Positions 1 through 12,599 of a stretch of DNA of 64,000 bases are shown here, in pieces (the first letter of the stretch is position 1; every line of letters starts with the position of its first letter). This DNA is from Toxonevra muliebris (lineage: Eukaryota; Arthropoda; Insecta; Diptera; Pallopteridae). The notes beneath the pieces are model-generated. The model did not search any database. It was given only the letters and a program-made list of their open reading frames with translations, and was not told where the DNA came from. The stretch lies in the NCBI GenBank assembly GCA_963691655.1, contig CAVNUY010000056.1:241813-305812 (forward strand). The letters are read 5' to 3'. Both the position numbers and the translations under genes were made by a program.

Positions 1-3000
1 AAAATTCGAAATTAAAATTCGAAATTAAAATTCGAAATTGAAATTCGAAATTAAAATTCGAAATTTAAATTCGAAATTGAAATTCGAAATTAAACTTCGA
101 AATTGAAATTCGAAATTAAAATACGAAATTTAAATTCGAAATTGAAATTCGAAATTGAAATTCGAAATTGAAATTCGAAAATAAAATTCGAAATTAAAAT
201 TCGAAATTAAAATTCGAAATTGAAATTCGAAATTAAAATTCGAAATTTAAATTCGAAATTAAAATTCGAAATTAAAATTCGAAATTTAAATTCGAAATTG
301 AAATTCGAAATTAAACTTCGAAATTGAAATTCGAAATTAAAATACGAAATTTAAATTCGAAATTAAAATTCGAAATTAAAATTCGAAATTGAAATTCGAA
401 AATAAAAATCGAAATTAAAATTCGAAATTAAAATTCGGAATTAAAATTCGAAATTAAAATTCGAAATTAAAATTCGAAATTAAATTCAAAATTAAAATTC
501 GAAATTGAAATTCGAAATTAAAATTCGAAATTTAAATTCGAAATTAAAATTCGAAATTAAAATTCGAAATTGAAATTCGAAAATAAAATTCGAAATTAAA
601 ATTCGAAATTAAAATTCGGAATTAAAATTCGAAATTAAAATTCGGAATTAAAATTCGAAATTAAAATTCGAAATTGAAATTCGAAATTAAAATTCGAAAT
701 TTAAATTCGAAATTGAAATTCGAAATTAAAATTCGAAATTTAAATTCGAAATTAAAATTCGAAATTGAAATTCGAAATTAAACTTCGAAATTAAAATTCG
801 AAATTAAAATTCGAAATTAAAATTCGAAATTAAAATTCGAAATTAAAATTCGAAATTAAAATTCGAAATTAAAATTCGAAATGGAAATTCGAAAATAAAA
901 TTCGAAATTAAAATTCGAAATTAAAATTCGGAATTAAAATTCGAAATTAAAATTCGGAATTAAAATTCGAAATTAAAATTCGAAATTAAAATTCGAAATT
1001 TAAATTCGAAATTGAAATTCGAAATTAAAATTCGAAATTAAAATTCGAAATTTAAATTCGAAATTAAAATTCGAAATTGAAATTCGAAATTAAACTTCGA
1101 AATTAAAATTCGAAATTAAAATTCGAAATTAAAATTCGAAATTAAAATTCGAAATTAAAATTCGAAATTAAAATTCGAAATTAAAATTCGAAATTAAAAT
1201 TCGGAATTAAAATTCGAAATTAAAATTCGGAATTAAAATTCGGAATTAAAATTCGAAATTAAAATTCGAAATTGAAATTCGAAATTGAAATTCGAAATTA
1301 AAATTCGAAATTTAAATTCGAAATTAAAATTCGAAATTGAAATTCGAAATTAAACTTCGGAATTAAAATTCGGAATTAAAATTCGAAATTAAAATTCGGA
1401 ATTAAAATTCGGAATTAAAATTCGAAATTAAAATTCGAAATTAAAATTCGAAATTAAAATTCGAAATTAAAATTCGAAATTAAAATTCGGAATTAAAATT
1501 CGAAATTAAAATTCGGAATTAAAATTCGGAATTAAAATTCGAAATTAAAATTCGAAATTAAAATTCGAAATTAAAATTCGGAATTAAAATTCGAAATTAA
1601 AATTCGAAATTGAAATTCGAAATTAAAATTCGGAATCAAAATTCGGAATTAAAATTCGGAATTAAAATTCGAAATTGAAATTCGAAATTAAAATTTGAAA
1701 TTGAAATTCGAAATTTAAATTCGGAATTAAAATTCGAAATTAAAATTCGAAATTAAAATTCGGAATTAAAATTCGGAATTAAAATTCGGAATTAAAATTC
1801 GGAATTAAAATTCGAAATTAAAATTCGAAATTAAAATTCGAAATTAAAATTCGAAATTAAAATTCGAAATTAAAATTCGAAATTGAAATTCGAAATTAAA
1901 ATTCGAAATTAAAATTCGAAATTAAAATTCGAAATTAAAATTCGAAATTAAAATTCGAAATTAAAATTCGAAATTGAAATTCGAAATTAAAATTCGAAAT
2001 TGAAATTCGAAAATAAAATTCGAAATTAAAATTCGAAATTAAAACTCGAAATTGAAATTCGAAATTAAAATTCGAAATTAAAATTCGAAATTAAAATTCG
2101 AAATTAAAATTCGGAATTAAAATTCGAAATTAAAATTCGAAATTAAAATTCGAAATTAAATTACAAATTAAAATTCGAAATTGAAACTCGAAATTAAAAT
2201 TCGAAATTGAAATTCGAAATTAAAATTCGAAATTAAAATTCGAAATTAAAATTCGAAATTGAAATTCGAAATTAAAATTCGAAATTGAAATTCGAAATTA
2301 AAATTCGAAATTAAAATTCGAAATTAAAATTCGAAATTAAAATTCGAAATTAAAATTCGAAATTAAAATTCGGAATTAAAATTCGAAATTAAAATTCGAA
2401 ATTAAAATTCGAAATTTAAATTCGAAATTAAAATTCGAAATTGAAATTCGAAATTAAACTTCGAAATTAAAATTCGAAATTAAAATTCGAAATTAAAATT
2501 CGAAATTAAAATTCGAAATTGAAATTCGAAATTAAAATTCGAAATTTAAATTCGAAATTAAAATTCGAAATTGAAGTTCGAAATTAAACTTCGAAATTAA
2601 AATTCGAAATTGAAATTCGAAAATAAAATTCGAAATTAAAATTCGAAATTGAAATTCGAAATTAAAATTCGAAATTAAAATTCAAAATTGAAATTCGAAA
2701 TTAAAATTCGAAATTAAAATTCGAAATTAAAATTCGAAATTAAAATTCGAAATTGAAATTCGAAATTAAAATTCGAAATTAAAATTCGAAATTAAAATTC
2801 GAAATTAAACTTCGAAATTGAAATTCGAAATTAAAATTCGAAATTTAAATTCGAAATTAAAATTCGAAATTAAAATTCGAAATTAAAATTCGAAATTAAA
2901 ATTCGAAATTAAAATTCGAAATTGAAATTCGAAATTAAAATTCGAAATTAAAATTCGAAATTAAGATTCGAAATTAAAATTCGAAATTGAAATTCGAAAT

Positions 3001-5298
3001 TAAAATTCGAAATTTAAATTCGAAATTAAAATTCGAAATTGAAATTCGAAATTAAACTTCGAAATTAAAATTCGAAATTAAAATTCGAAATTGAAATTCG
3101 AAATTGAAATTCGAAATAAAAATTCGAAATTGAAATTCGAAATTAAAATTCGAAATTAAAATTCGAAATTAAAATTCGAAATTAAAATTCGAAATTGAAA
3201 TTCGAAATTAAAATTCGAAATTAAAATTCGAAATTAAAATTCGAAATTGAAATTCGAAATTAAAATTCGAAATTGAAATTCGAAATTGAAATTCGAAATT
3301 AAAATTCGAAATTAAAATTCGAAATTAAAATTCGAAATTGAAATTCGAAATTAAAATTCGAAATTAAAATTCGAAATTAAAACTCGAAATTGAAATTCGA
3401 AATTAAAATTCGAAATTAAAATTCAAAATTAAAATTCGGAATTGAAATTCGAAATTAAAATTCGAAATTTAAATTCGAAATTGAAATTCGAAATCAAAAT
3501 TCAAAATTGAAATTCGAAAATAAAATTCGGAATTAAAATTCGGAATTAAAATTCGAAATTAAAATTCGAAATTAAAATTCGAAATTAAATTCAAAATTAA
3601 AATTCGAAATTGAAACTCGAAATTAAAATTCGAAATTGAAATTCGAAATTAAAACTCGAAATTGAAATTCGAAATTAAAATTCGAAATTAAAATTCGAAA
3701 TTGAAATTCGAAATTAAAATTCGAAATTAAAATTCGAAATTAAAATTCGAAATTAAAATTCGAAATTAAAATTCGAAATTGAAATTCGAAATTAAAATTC
3801 GAAATTAAAATTCGAAATTAAAATTCAAAATTAAAATTCGAAATTGAAATTCGAAATTAAAATTCGAAAGTAAAATTCGAAATTAAAATTCGAAATTAAA
3901 ATTCGAAATTAAAATTCGAAATTAAAATTCGAAATTGAAATCGAAATTAAAATTCGAAATTTAAATTCGAAATTGAAATTCGAAATTAAAATTCGAAATT
4001 GAAATTCGAAAATAAAATTCGAAATTAAAATTCGAAATTTAAATTCGAAATTAAAATTCGAAATTAAAATTCGAAATTAAAATTCGAAATTGAAATTCGA
4101 AAATAAAATTCGAAATTAAAATTCGAAATTAAAACTCGAAATTGAAATTCGAAATTAAAATTCGAAATTTAAATTCGGAATTAAAATTCGGAATTAAAAT
4201 TCGGAATTAAAATTCGAAATTAAAATTCGAAATTAAAATTCGAAATTAAAATTCGAAATTAAAACTCGAAATTAAAATTCGAAATTAAAATTCGAAATTA
4301 AAATTCGAAATTGAAATTCGAAATTAAAATTCGAAATTTAAATTCGAAATTAAAATTCGAAATTAAAATTCGAAATTAAAATTCGAAATTGAAATTCGAA
4401 ATTAAAATTCGAAATTAAAATTCGAAATTAAAATTCGAAATTAAAATTCGAAATTAAAATTCGAAATTGAAATTCGAAATTAAAATTCGAAATTTAAATT
4501 CGAAATTGAAATTCGAAATTAAAATTCGAAATTGAAATTCGAAAATAAAATTCGAAATTAAAATTCGAAATTAAAATTCGAAATTTAAATTCGAAATTAA
4601 AATTCGAAATTAAAATTCGAAATTAAAATTCGAAATTGAAATTCGAAATTAAAATTCGAAATTAAAATTCGAAAATAAAATTCGAAATTAAAATTCGAAA
4701 TTAAAATTCTAAATTAAAATTCGAAATTTAAATTCGAAATTGAAATTCGAAATTAAACTTCGAAATTGAAATTCGAAATTAAAATACGAAATTTAAATTC
4801 GAAATTAAAATTCGAAATTAAAATTCGAAATTGAAATTCGAAATTAAAATTCGAAATTAAAATTCGAAATTGAAATTCGAAATTAAAATTCGAAATTAAA
4901 ATTCGAAATTAAAATTCGAAATTAAATCCAAAATTAAAATTCGAAATTTAAATTCGAAATTAAAATTCGAAATTAAAATTCGAAATTAAAATTCGAAATT
5001 AAAATTCGAAATTAAAATTCGAAATTGAAATTCGAAATTAAAATTCGAAATTTAAATTCGAAATTAAAATTCGAAATTAAAATTCGAAATTAAAATTCGA
5101 AATTGAAATTCGAAATTAAAATTCGAAATTAAAATTCGAAATTAAAATTCGAAATTAAAATTCGAAATTTAAATTCTAAATTAAAATTCGAAATTAAAAT
5201 TCGAAATTAAAATTCGAAATAAAAATTCGAAATTAAAATTCGAAATTAAAATCGAAATTGAAATTCGAAATTAAAATTCGAAATTTAAATTCGAAATT
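1..5298. repeat. Higher-order block alpha, copy 1
   Basis: Family A units with scattered short runs of family B. The first base of the window already matches base 5299, so this block probably begins upstream of the window. Landmarks shared with copy 2 at offset 5298 are the TACG variants at 124 and 345 (5422 and 5643), the AAATCG variant at 410 (5708), and AAACTTCG at 783 and 1095 (6081 and 6393). Further on, shared landmarks lie at offsets of about 4.3 kb: TTACAAATT at 2164, GAAGTTCG at 2576, AAGATTCG at 2965, AAATCAAAATTC at 3495, CGAAAGTAAAA at 3870, and TCCAAAA at 4928. Order and spacing are conserved with single-base differences, which shows a real duplicated block rather than chance similarity among units. 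Confidence 0.9.
1111..2163. repeat. 1,001-bp segment of block alpha missing from copy 2
   Basis: Offsets between copies 1 and 2 fall from 5298 (up to 1095/6393) to 4297 (from 2164/6461). The difference is 1,001 bp, exactly 77 units, so this stretch has no counterpart in copy 2. It holds dense family B runs and two landmarks, GGAATCAAAA at 1637 and ATTTGAAATTG at 1696. It does have counterparts in the third copy (13891 and 13950, offset 12254), and a ~300-bp part recurs at 10260-10560. Presence in several places suggests loss from copy 2 rather than gain here. The breakpoints cannot be placed better than about five units because the flanks are near-identical. Confidence 0.85.
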
Positions 5299-8200
5299 AA
5301 AATTCGAAATTAAAATTCGAAATTAAAATTCGAAATTGAAATTCGAAATTAAAATTCGAAATTTAAATTCGAAATTGAAATTCGAAATTAAACTTCGAAA
5401 TTGAAATTCGAAATTAAAATACGAAATTTAAATTCGAAATTGAAATTCGAAATTGAAATTCGAAATTGAAATTCGAAAATAAAATTCGAAATTAAAATTC
5501 GAAATTAAAATTCGAAATTAAAATTCGAAATTAAAATTCGAAATTTAAATTCGAAATTAAAATTCGAAATTAAAATTCGAAATTTAAATTCGAAATTGAA
5601 ATTCGAAATTAAACTTCGAAATTGAAATTCGAAATTAAAATACGAAATTTAAATTCGAGATTAAAATTCGAAATTAAAATTCGAAATTGAAATTCGAAAA
5701 TAAAAATCGAAATTAAAATTCGAAATTAAAATTCGGAATTAAAATTCGAAATTAAAATTCGAAATTAAAATTCGAAATTAAATTCAAAATTAAAATTCGA
5801 AATTGAAATTCGAAATTAAAATTCGAAATTTAAATTCGAAATTAAAATTCGAAATTAAAATTCGAAATTGAAATTCGAAAATAAAATTCGAAATTAAAAT
5901 TCGAAATTAAAATTCGAAATTAAAATTCGAAATTAAAATTCGGAATTAAAATTCGAAATTAAAATTCGAAATTGAAATTCGAAATTAAAATTCGAAATTT
6001 AAATTCGAAATTGAAATTCGAAATTAAAATTCGAAATTTAAATTCGAAATTAAAATTCGAAATTGAAATTCGAAATTAAACTTCGAAATTAAAATTCGAA
6101 ATTAAAATTCGAAATTAAAATTCGAAATTAAAATTCGAAATTAAAATTCGAAATTAAAATTCGAAATTAAAATTCGAAATTGAAATTCGAAAATAAAATT
6201 CGAAATTAAAATTCGAAATTAAAATTCGGAATTAAAATTCGAAATTAAAATTCGGAATTAAAATTCGAAATTAAAATTCGAAATTGAAATTCGAAATTAA
6301 AATTCGAAATTTAAATTCGAAATTGAAATTCGAAATTAAAATTCGAAATTTAAATTCGAAATTAAAATTCGAAATTGAAATTCGAAATTAAACTTCGAAA
6401 TTAAAATTCGAAATTAAAGTTCGAAATTAAAATTCGAAATTAAAATTCGAAATTAAATTACAAATTAAAATTCGAAATTGAAACTCGAAATTAAAATTCG
6501 AAATTGAAATTCGAAATTAAAATTCGAAATTAAAATTCGAAATTAAAATTCGAAATTGAAATTCGAAATTAAAATTCGAAATTGAAATTCGAAATTAAAA
6601 TTCGAAATTAAAATTCGAAATTAAAATTCGAAATTAAAATTCGAAATTAAAATTCGAAATTAAAATTCGGAATTAAAATTCGAAATTAAAATTCGAAATT
6701 AAAATTCGAAATTAAATTACAAATTAAAATTCGAAATTGAAACTCGAAATTAAAATTCGAAATTGAAATTCGAAATTAAAATTCGAAATTAAAATTCGAA
6801 ATTAAAATTCGAAATTGAAATTCGAAATTAAAATTCGAAATTTAAATTCGAAATTAAAATTCGAAATTGAAGTTCGAAATTAAACTTCGAAATTAAAATT
6901 CGAAATTGAAATTCGAAAATAAAATTCGAAATTAAAATTCGAAATTGAAATTCGAAATTAAAATTCGAAATTAAAATTCAAAATTGAAATTCGAAATTAA
7001 AATTCGAAATTAAAATTCGAAATTAAAATTCGAAATTAAAATTCGAAATTGAAATTCGAAATTAAAATTCGAAATTAAAATTCGAAATTAAAATTCGAAA
7101 TTAAACTTCGAAATTGAAATTCGAAATTAAAATTCGAAATTTAAATTCGAAATTAAAATTCGAAATTGAAATTCGAAATTAAACTTCGAAATTAAAATTC
7201 GAAATTAAAATTCGAAATTAAAATTCGAAATTAAAATTCGAAATTAAAATTCGAAATTAAAATTCGAAATTAAAATTCGAAATTAAAATTCGAAATTGAA
7301 ATTCGAAATTAAAATTCGAAATTAAAATTCGAAATTAAGATTCGAAATTAAAATTCGAAATTGAAATTCGAAATTAAAATTCGAAATTTAAATTCGAAAT
7401 TAAAATTCGAAATTGAAATTCGAAATTAAACTTCGAAATTAAAATTCGAAATTAAAATTCGAAATTGAAATTCGAAATTGAAATTCGAAATAAAAATTCG
7501 AAATTGAAATTCGAAATTAAAATTCGAAATTAAAATTCGAAATTAAAATTCGAAATTAAAATTCGAAATTGAAATTCGAAATTAAAATTCGAAATTAAAA
7601 TTCGAAATTAAAATTCGAAATTGAAATTCGAAATTAAAATTCGAAATTGAAATTCGAAATTGAAATTCGAAAATAAAATTCGAAATTAAAATTCGAAATT
7701 AAAACTCGAAATTGAAATTCGAAATTAAAATTCGAAATTAAAATTCAAAATTAAAATTCGGAATTGAAATTCGAAATTAAAATTCGAAATTTAAATTCGA
7801 AATTGAAATTCGAAATCAAAATTCAAAATTGAAATTCGAAAATAAAATTCGGAATTAAAATTCGGAATTAAAATTCGAAATTAAAATTCGAAATTAAAAT
7901 TCGAAATTAAATTCAAAATTAAAATTCGAAATTGAAACTCGAAATTAAAATTCGAAATTGAAATTCGAAATTAAAACTCGAAATTGAAATTCGAAATTAA
8001 AATTCGAAATTAAAATTCGAAATTGAAATTCGAAATTAAAATTCGAAATTAAAATTCGAAATTAAAATTCGAAATTAAAATTCGAAATTAAAATTCGAAA
8101 TTGAAATTCGAAATTAAAATTCGAAATTAAAATTCGAAATTAAAATTCAAAATTAAAATTCGAAATTGAAATTCGAAATTAAAATTCGAAAGTAAAATTC

Positions 8201-9600
8201 GAAATTAAAATTCGAAATTAAAATTCGAAATTAAAATTCGAAATTAAAATTCGAAATTGAAATCGAAATTAAAATTCGAAATTTAAATTCGAAATTGAAA
8301 TTCGAAATTAAAATTCGAAATTGAAATTCGAAAATAAAATTCGAAATTAAAATTCGAAATTAAAACTCGAAATTGAAATTCGAAATTAAAATTCGAAATT
8401 AAAATTCAAAATTAAAATTCGGAATTAAAATTCGGAATTAAAATTCGGAATTAAAATTCGAAATTAAAATTCGAAATTAAAATTCGAAATTAAATTCAAA
8501 ATTAAAATTCGAAATTGAAACTCGAAATTAAAATTCGAAATTGAAATTCGAAATTAAAATTCGAAATTAAAATTCGAAATTAAAATTCGAAATTGAAATT
8601 CGAAATTAAAATTCGAAATTGAAATTCGAAATTAAAATTCGAAATTAAAATTCGAAATTGAAATTCGAAATTAAAATTCGAAATTAAAATTCGAAATTAA
8701 AATTCGAAATTAAAATTCGAAATTAAAATTCGAAATTGAAATTCGAAATTAAAATTCGAAATTAAAATTCGAAATTAAAATTCAAAATTAAAATTCGAAA
8801 TTGAAATTCGAAATTAAAATTCGAAATTTAAATTCGAAATTAAAATTCGAAATTGAAATTCGAAATTAAACTTCGAAATTAAAATTCGAAATTAAAATTC
8901 GAAATTGAAATTCGAAATTGAAATTCGAAATTAAAATTCGAAATTAAAATTCGAAATTAAAATTCGAAATTAAAAATCGAAATTGAAATTCGAAATTAAA
9001 ATTCGAAATTAAAATTCGAAATTAAAATTCGAAATTAAAATTCGAAATTAAAATTCGAAATTGAAATTCGAAATTGAAATTCGAAATTAAAATTCGAAAT
9101 TGAAATTCGAAAATAAAATTCGAAATTAAAATTCGAAATTAAAACTCGAAATTGAAATTCGAAATTAAAATTCGAAATTAAAATTCGAAATTGAAATTCG
9201 AAATTAAAATTCGAAATTAAAATTCGAAATTGAAATTCGAAATTAAAATTCGAAATTAAAATTCGAAATTAAAATTCGAAATTAAATCCAAAATTAAAAT
9301 TCGAAATTTAAATTCGAAATTAAAATTCGAAATTAAAATTCGAAATTAAAATTCGAAATTAAAATTCGAAATTAAAATTCGAAATTGAAATTCGAAATTA
9401 AAATTCGAAATTTAAATTCGAAATTAAAATTCGAAATTAAAATTCGAAATTAAAATTCGAAATTGAAATTCGAAATTAAAATTCGAAATTAAAATTCGAA
9501 ATTAAAATTCGAAATTTAAATTCTAAATTAAAATTCGAAATTAAAATTCGAAATTAAAATTCGAAATTGAAATTCGAAATTAAAATTCGAAATTTAAATT
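5299..9600. repeat. Higher-order block alpha, copy 2
   Basis: Tandem copy of 1-5298. Colinear landmarks show stepwise offset changes. The offset is 5298 to about 6408, then 4297 after the 1,001-bp loss. It becomes 4374 after a 78-bp gain between 7106 and 7339, 4322 after a 52-bp loss before 7705, 4231 after a 91-bp loss before 8366, and 4360 at the TCCAAAA marker (9288). It is 4347 at the TTCTAAATT marker (9524). Most steps are multiples of 13, so the copies have diverged by gaining and losing whole units. Downstream of about 9540 the correspondence fades. Confidence 0.88.
6443..6960. repeat. 259-bp local repeat inside alpha copy 2
   Basis: The rare variant ATTACAAATT followed by GAAACTCG occurs at 6461 and again at 6720, 259 bp apart (20 units minus one base). 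Copy 1 has it only once, at 2164. Between 6668 and about 6826 copy 2 carries this repeated stretch where copy 1 (2371-2521) has unrelated variants of almost the same length (one base longer). Replacement without a real length change looks more like a conversion patch than a simple insertion. Confidence 0.7.
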
Positions 9601-10259
9601 CGAAATTGAAATTCGAAATTAAAATTCGAAATTTAAATTCGAAATTAAAATTCGAAATTAAAATTCGAAATTTAAATTCGAAATTGAAATTCGAAATTAA
9701 ACTTCGAAATTGAAATTCGAAATTAAAATTCGAAATTGAAATTCGAAAATAAAATTCGAAATTAAAATTCGAAATTAAAACTCGAAATTGAAATTCGAAA
9801 TTAAAATTCGAAATTAAAATTCGAAATTGAAATTCGAAATTAAAATTCGAAATTAAAATTCGAAATTTAAATTCGAAATTAAAATTCGAAATTAAAATTC
9901 GAAATTAAAATTCGAAATTAAAATTCGAAATTAAAATTCGAAATTGAAATTCGAAATTAAAATTCGAAATTTAAATTCGAAATTAAAACTCGAAATTAAA
10001 ATTCGAAATTTAAATTCGAAATTGAAATTCGAAATTAAACTTCGAAATTGAAATTCGAAATTAAAATTCGAAATTAAATCCAAAATTAAAATTCGAAATT
10101 TAAATTCGAAATTAAAATTCGAAATTAAAATTCGAAATTAAAATTCGAAATTAAAATTCGAAATTAAAATTCGAAATTGAAATTCGAAATTAAAATTCGA
10201 AATTTAAATTCGAAATTAAAATTCGAAATTAAAATTCGAAATTAAAATTCGAAATTAAA

Positions 10260-10560
10260 ATTCGGAATTAAAATTCGAAATTAAAATTCGAAATTGAAAT
10301 TCGAAATTAAAATTCGGAATCAAAATTCGGAATTAAAATTCGGAATTAAAATTCGAAATTGAAATTCGAAATTAAAATTTGAAATTGAAATTCGAAATTT
10401 AAATTCGGAATTAAAATTCGAAATTAAAATTCGAAATTAAAATTCGGAATTAAAATTCGGAATTAAAATTCGGAATTAAAATTCGGAATTAAAATTCGAA
10501 ATTAAAATTCGAAATTAAAATTCGAAATTAAAATTCGAAATTAAAATTCGAAATTAAAAA
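10260..10560. repeat. ~300-bp relocated copy of the 1577-1870 segment
   Basis: The landmarks GGAATCAAAA (C at 10321) and ATTTGAAATTG (extra T at 10380) lie 59 bp apart exactly as at 1637/1696 and 13891/13950. The flanking order of A, B, G and T units matches 1577 onward at offset 8684. It ends near 10560, where an AAATCGAAATTG variant not found in the source appears. It sits among T-rich units unlike itself, so it looks like a small inserted or converted patch. Confidence 0.8.
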
Positions 10561-11773
10561 TCGAAATTGAAATTCGAAATTAAAATTCGAAATTAAAATT
10601 CGAAATTAAAATTCGAAATTGAAATTCGAAATTAAAATTCGAAATTTAAATTCGAAATTGAAATTCGAAATTAAAATTCGAAATTGAAATTCGAAATTAA
10701 AATTCGAAATTGAAATTCGAAATTAAAATTCGAAATTAAATTCGAAATTAAAATTCGAAATTAAAATTCGAAATTGAAATTCGAAATTAAAATTCGAAAT
10801 TAAAATTCGAAATTTAAATTCGAAATTAAAATTCGAAATTAAAATTCGAAATTAAAATTCGAAATTAAAATTCGAAATTAAAATTCGAAATTGAAATTCG
10901 AAATTAAAATTCGAAATTTAAATTCGAAATTAAAATTCGAAATTAAAATTCGAAATTAAAATTCGAAATTGAAATTCGAAATTAAAATTCGAAATTAAAA
11001 TTCGAAATTAAAATTCGAAATTTAAATTCTAAATTAAAATTCGAAATTAAAATTCGAAATTAAAATTCGAAATTGAAATTCGAAATTAAAATTCGAAATT
11101 TAAATTCGAAATTGAAATTCGAAATTAAAATTCGAAATTTAAATTCGAAATTAAAATTCGAAATTAAAATTCGAAATTTAAATTCGAAATTGAAATTCGA
11201 AATTAAACTTCGAAATTGAAATTCGAAATTAAAATTCGAAATTAAATCCAAAATTAAAATTCGAAATTTAAATTCGAAATTAAAATTCGAAATTAAAATT
11301 CGAAATTAAAATTCGAAATTAAAATTCGAAATTAAAATTCGAAATTGAAATTCGAAATTAAAATTCGAAATTTAAATTCGAAATTAAAATTCGAAATTAA
11401 AATTCGAAATTAAAATTCGAAATTGAAATTCGAAATTAAAATTCGAAATTAAAATTCGAAATTAAAATTCGAAATTTAAATTCTAAATTAAAATTCGAAA
11501 TTGAAATTCGAAATTGAAATTCGAAAATAAAATTCGAAATTAAAATTCGAAATTAAAATTCGAAATTGAAATTCGAAATTAAAATTCGAAATTTAAATTC
11601 GAAATTAAAATTCGAAATTAAAATTCGAAATTTAAATTCGAAATTGAAATTCGAAATTAAACTTCGAAATTGAAATTCGAAATTAAAATACGAAATTTAA
11701 ATTCGAAATTAAAATTCGAAATTAAAATTCGAAATTAAAATTCGAAATTAAAATTCGAAATTTAAATTCTAAA

Positions 11774-12525
11774 TTAAAATTCGAAATTGAAATTCGAAAT
11801 TAAAATTCGAAATTTAAATTCGAAATTAAAATTCGAAATTAAAATTCGAAATTTAAATTCGAAATTGAAATTCGAAATTAAACTTCGAAATTTAAATTCG
11901 AAATTAAAATTCGAAATTAAAATTCGAAATTTAAATTCGAAATTGAAATTCGAAATTAAACTTCGAAATTGAAATTCGAAATTAAAATTCGAAATTAAAT
12001 CCAAAATTAAAATTCGAAATTTAAATTCGAAATTAAAATTCGAAATTGAAATTCGAAATTAAAATTCGAAATTAAAATTCGAAATTAAAATTCGAAATTT
12101 AAATTCGAAATTAAAATTCGAAATTGAAATCCGAAATTAAAATTCGAAATTAAAATTCGAAATTGAAATTCGAAATTAAAATTCGAAATTTAAATTCGAA
12201 ATTAAAATTCGAAATTAAAATTCGAAATTTAAATTCGAAATTGAAATTCGAAATTAAACTTCGAAATTTAAATTCGAAATTAAAATTCGAAATTAAAATT
12301 CGAAATTTAAATTCGAAATTGAAATTCGAAATTAAACTTCGAAATTGAAATTCGAAATTAAAATTCGAAATTAAATCCAAAATTAAAATTCGAAATTTAA
12401 ATTCGAAATTAAAATTCGAAATTGAAATTCGAAATTAAAATTCGAAATTAAAATTCGAAATTAAAATTCGAAATTTAAATTCTAAATTAAAATTCGAAAT
12501 TGAAATTCGAAATTGAAATTCGAAA
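11774..12525. repeat. 376-bp tandem pair
   Basis: Two adjacent copies, 11774-12149 and 12150-12525, each 29 units with one 12-bp unit (29 x 13 - 1). Both carry the TCCAAAA landmark (12001, 12377) and the same run of A, G and T units with two AAACTTCG variants. T-type units fall every third unit across the matched part. The identical predicted open frames in both copies are a consequence of this duplication. The outer ends differ (a TCCGAAATT variant near 12130). Confidence 0.85.
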
Positions 12526-12599
12526 ATAAAATTCGAAATTAAAATTCGAAATTAAAATTCGAAATTGAAATTCGAAATTAAAATTCGAAATTTAAATTC

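Noticed and set aside
11060..12380. Open frames of 61-76 codons on both strands at 11060-11251, 11774-12004, 11787-11972, 12150-12380 and 12163-12348
   Set aside because: They translate to pure 13-residue repeats, are explained by T-type units every third position, overlap on opposite strands, are duplicated only because the 376-bp repeat is duplicated, and at least the 12150-12380 frame would need a TTG start.
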